Assembly (NCBI RefSeq): GCF_004328705.1
Contig: NZ_CP035319.1
Location: forward strand, 4,960,001 to 5,024,000
From: Rhodococcus sp. ABRD24
Lineage (GTDB): Bacteria > Actinomycetota > Actinomycetes > Mycobacteriales > Mycobacteriaceae
Direction of reading: 5' to 3'
DNA length: 64,000 nt
Made by a program: the position numbers and the translations under genes. Positions 63,913 to 64,000 of this stretch are shown piece after piece. The notes under the pieces are model-generated. The model was not told the DNA's origin. It saw only the letters and a program-made list of their open reading frames with translations, and searched no databases. Each line of letters begins with the position of its first letter. The first letter of the stretch is position 1.

Positions 63913-63928
63913 ATTGGTCTAGTCCGAT
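63913..63928. promoter_or_regulatory. DasR-like (dre) operator
   Basis: ATTGGTCTAGTCCGAT matches 12 of 16 positions of the DasR element (consensus form ACTGGTCTAGACCACT), including the core TGGTCTAG and the CC of the second arm. It sits 14 bases before a GTG that begins a probable secreted protein. DasR controls chitin and N-acetylglucosamine genes in actinobacteria. Confidence 0.45.
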
Positions 63929-63942
63929 CCAGGCTGGTTCGT

Positions 63943-64000
63943 GTGGCATACAACATCACATCCCCCAAGGCCCTGTCCCTCCTCCTCGCTGCCGGCGCTG
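63943..64000 (+). CDS. Start of a probable secreted protein (3' truncated by the window)
   Basis: From GTG 63943 a frame runs to the end of the window without a stop and encodes a start like MAYNITSPKALSLLLAAGA, which resembles a signal peptide (short polar start, Lys, then a hydrophobic run). The gene leaves the window after 19 codons, so the family cannot be named. With a DasR-like site upstream, a chitin-related secreted enzyme is a reasonable guess. Confidence 0.4.
   Translation, partial: MAYNITSPKALSLLLAAGA

Overview
The window is high-GC actinobacterial DNA whose gene order is that of the Mycobacteriales core chromosome. The best fit is Rhodococcus or a close relative: coaBC-metK-priA, fmt-rsmB-rpe, the riboflavin genes, uvrC-rapZ-yvcK-whiA, gap-pgk-tpiA, secG-ppc, the pentose-phosphate operon, ctaB/ctaA, mptB and the suf operon all lie in the order known from Mycobacterium tuberculosis, with metabolic genes inserted between the conserved blocks. 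No rRNA, tRNA, CRISPR array, prophage or intact insertion sequence was seen.

Layout. 1-4191: 3' end of coaBC, metK, priA. 4192-8438: accessory stretch with a decayed HNH-type gene fragment, a secreted beta-propeller protein, corA, a secreted lipase and a small helix-hairpin-helix-like protein. 8439-10816: fmt and rsmB. 10841-14449: inserted phosphoketolase gene and a divergent zinc alcohol dehydrogenase. 14552-19242: rpe, ribD, ribE, ribBA, ribH and a small membrane protein. 19275-24341: uvrC-rapZ-yvcK-whiA, overlapping end to end. 24552-27640: gap-pgk-tpiA, closed by a strong terminator. 27713-32597: inserted accessory block with two flavoproteins, a divergent LysR regulator and an HsaA-like flavin monooxygenase under a KstR-type operator. 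32719-35860: secG and ppc. 35876-40111: inserted LuxR-family giant regulator, MarR regulator and alpha/beta hydrolase. 40391-46845: tkt-tal-zwf-opcA-pgl operon on the minus strand. 47050-50535: ctaB, a quinone oxidoreductase, a small conserved protein and ctaA. 50559-55642: a secreted protein, an ABC exporter pair and the mannosyltransferase mptB. 55775-62918: sufR-sufB-sufD-sufC-sufS-sufU-sufT-like plus a DUF1990 gene. 62923-63747: ku. The right edge holds the start of a probable secreted protein behind a DasR-like operator.

Functionally the window joins central carbon metabolism (lower glycolysis, anaplerosis, oxidative and non-oxidative pentose phosphate pathway, phosphoketolase shunt), cofactor synthesis (CoA, SAM, riboflavin, heme O/A, Fe-S clusters), translation initiation and rRNA methylation, DNA repair (UvrC, Ku, PriA) and cell-envelope mannan synthesis. 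A recurring feature is leaderless expression: ten genes have a TANNNT-like -10 hexamer ending 6-7 bases before an ATG or GTG start. The most interesting regulatory signals are the KstR-like operator inside the promoter at 31343-31371, the SufR operator overlapping the sufR start at 55764-55778, and the DasR-like element at 63913-63928.
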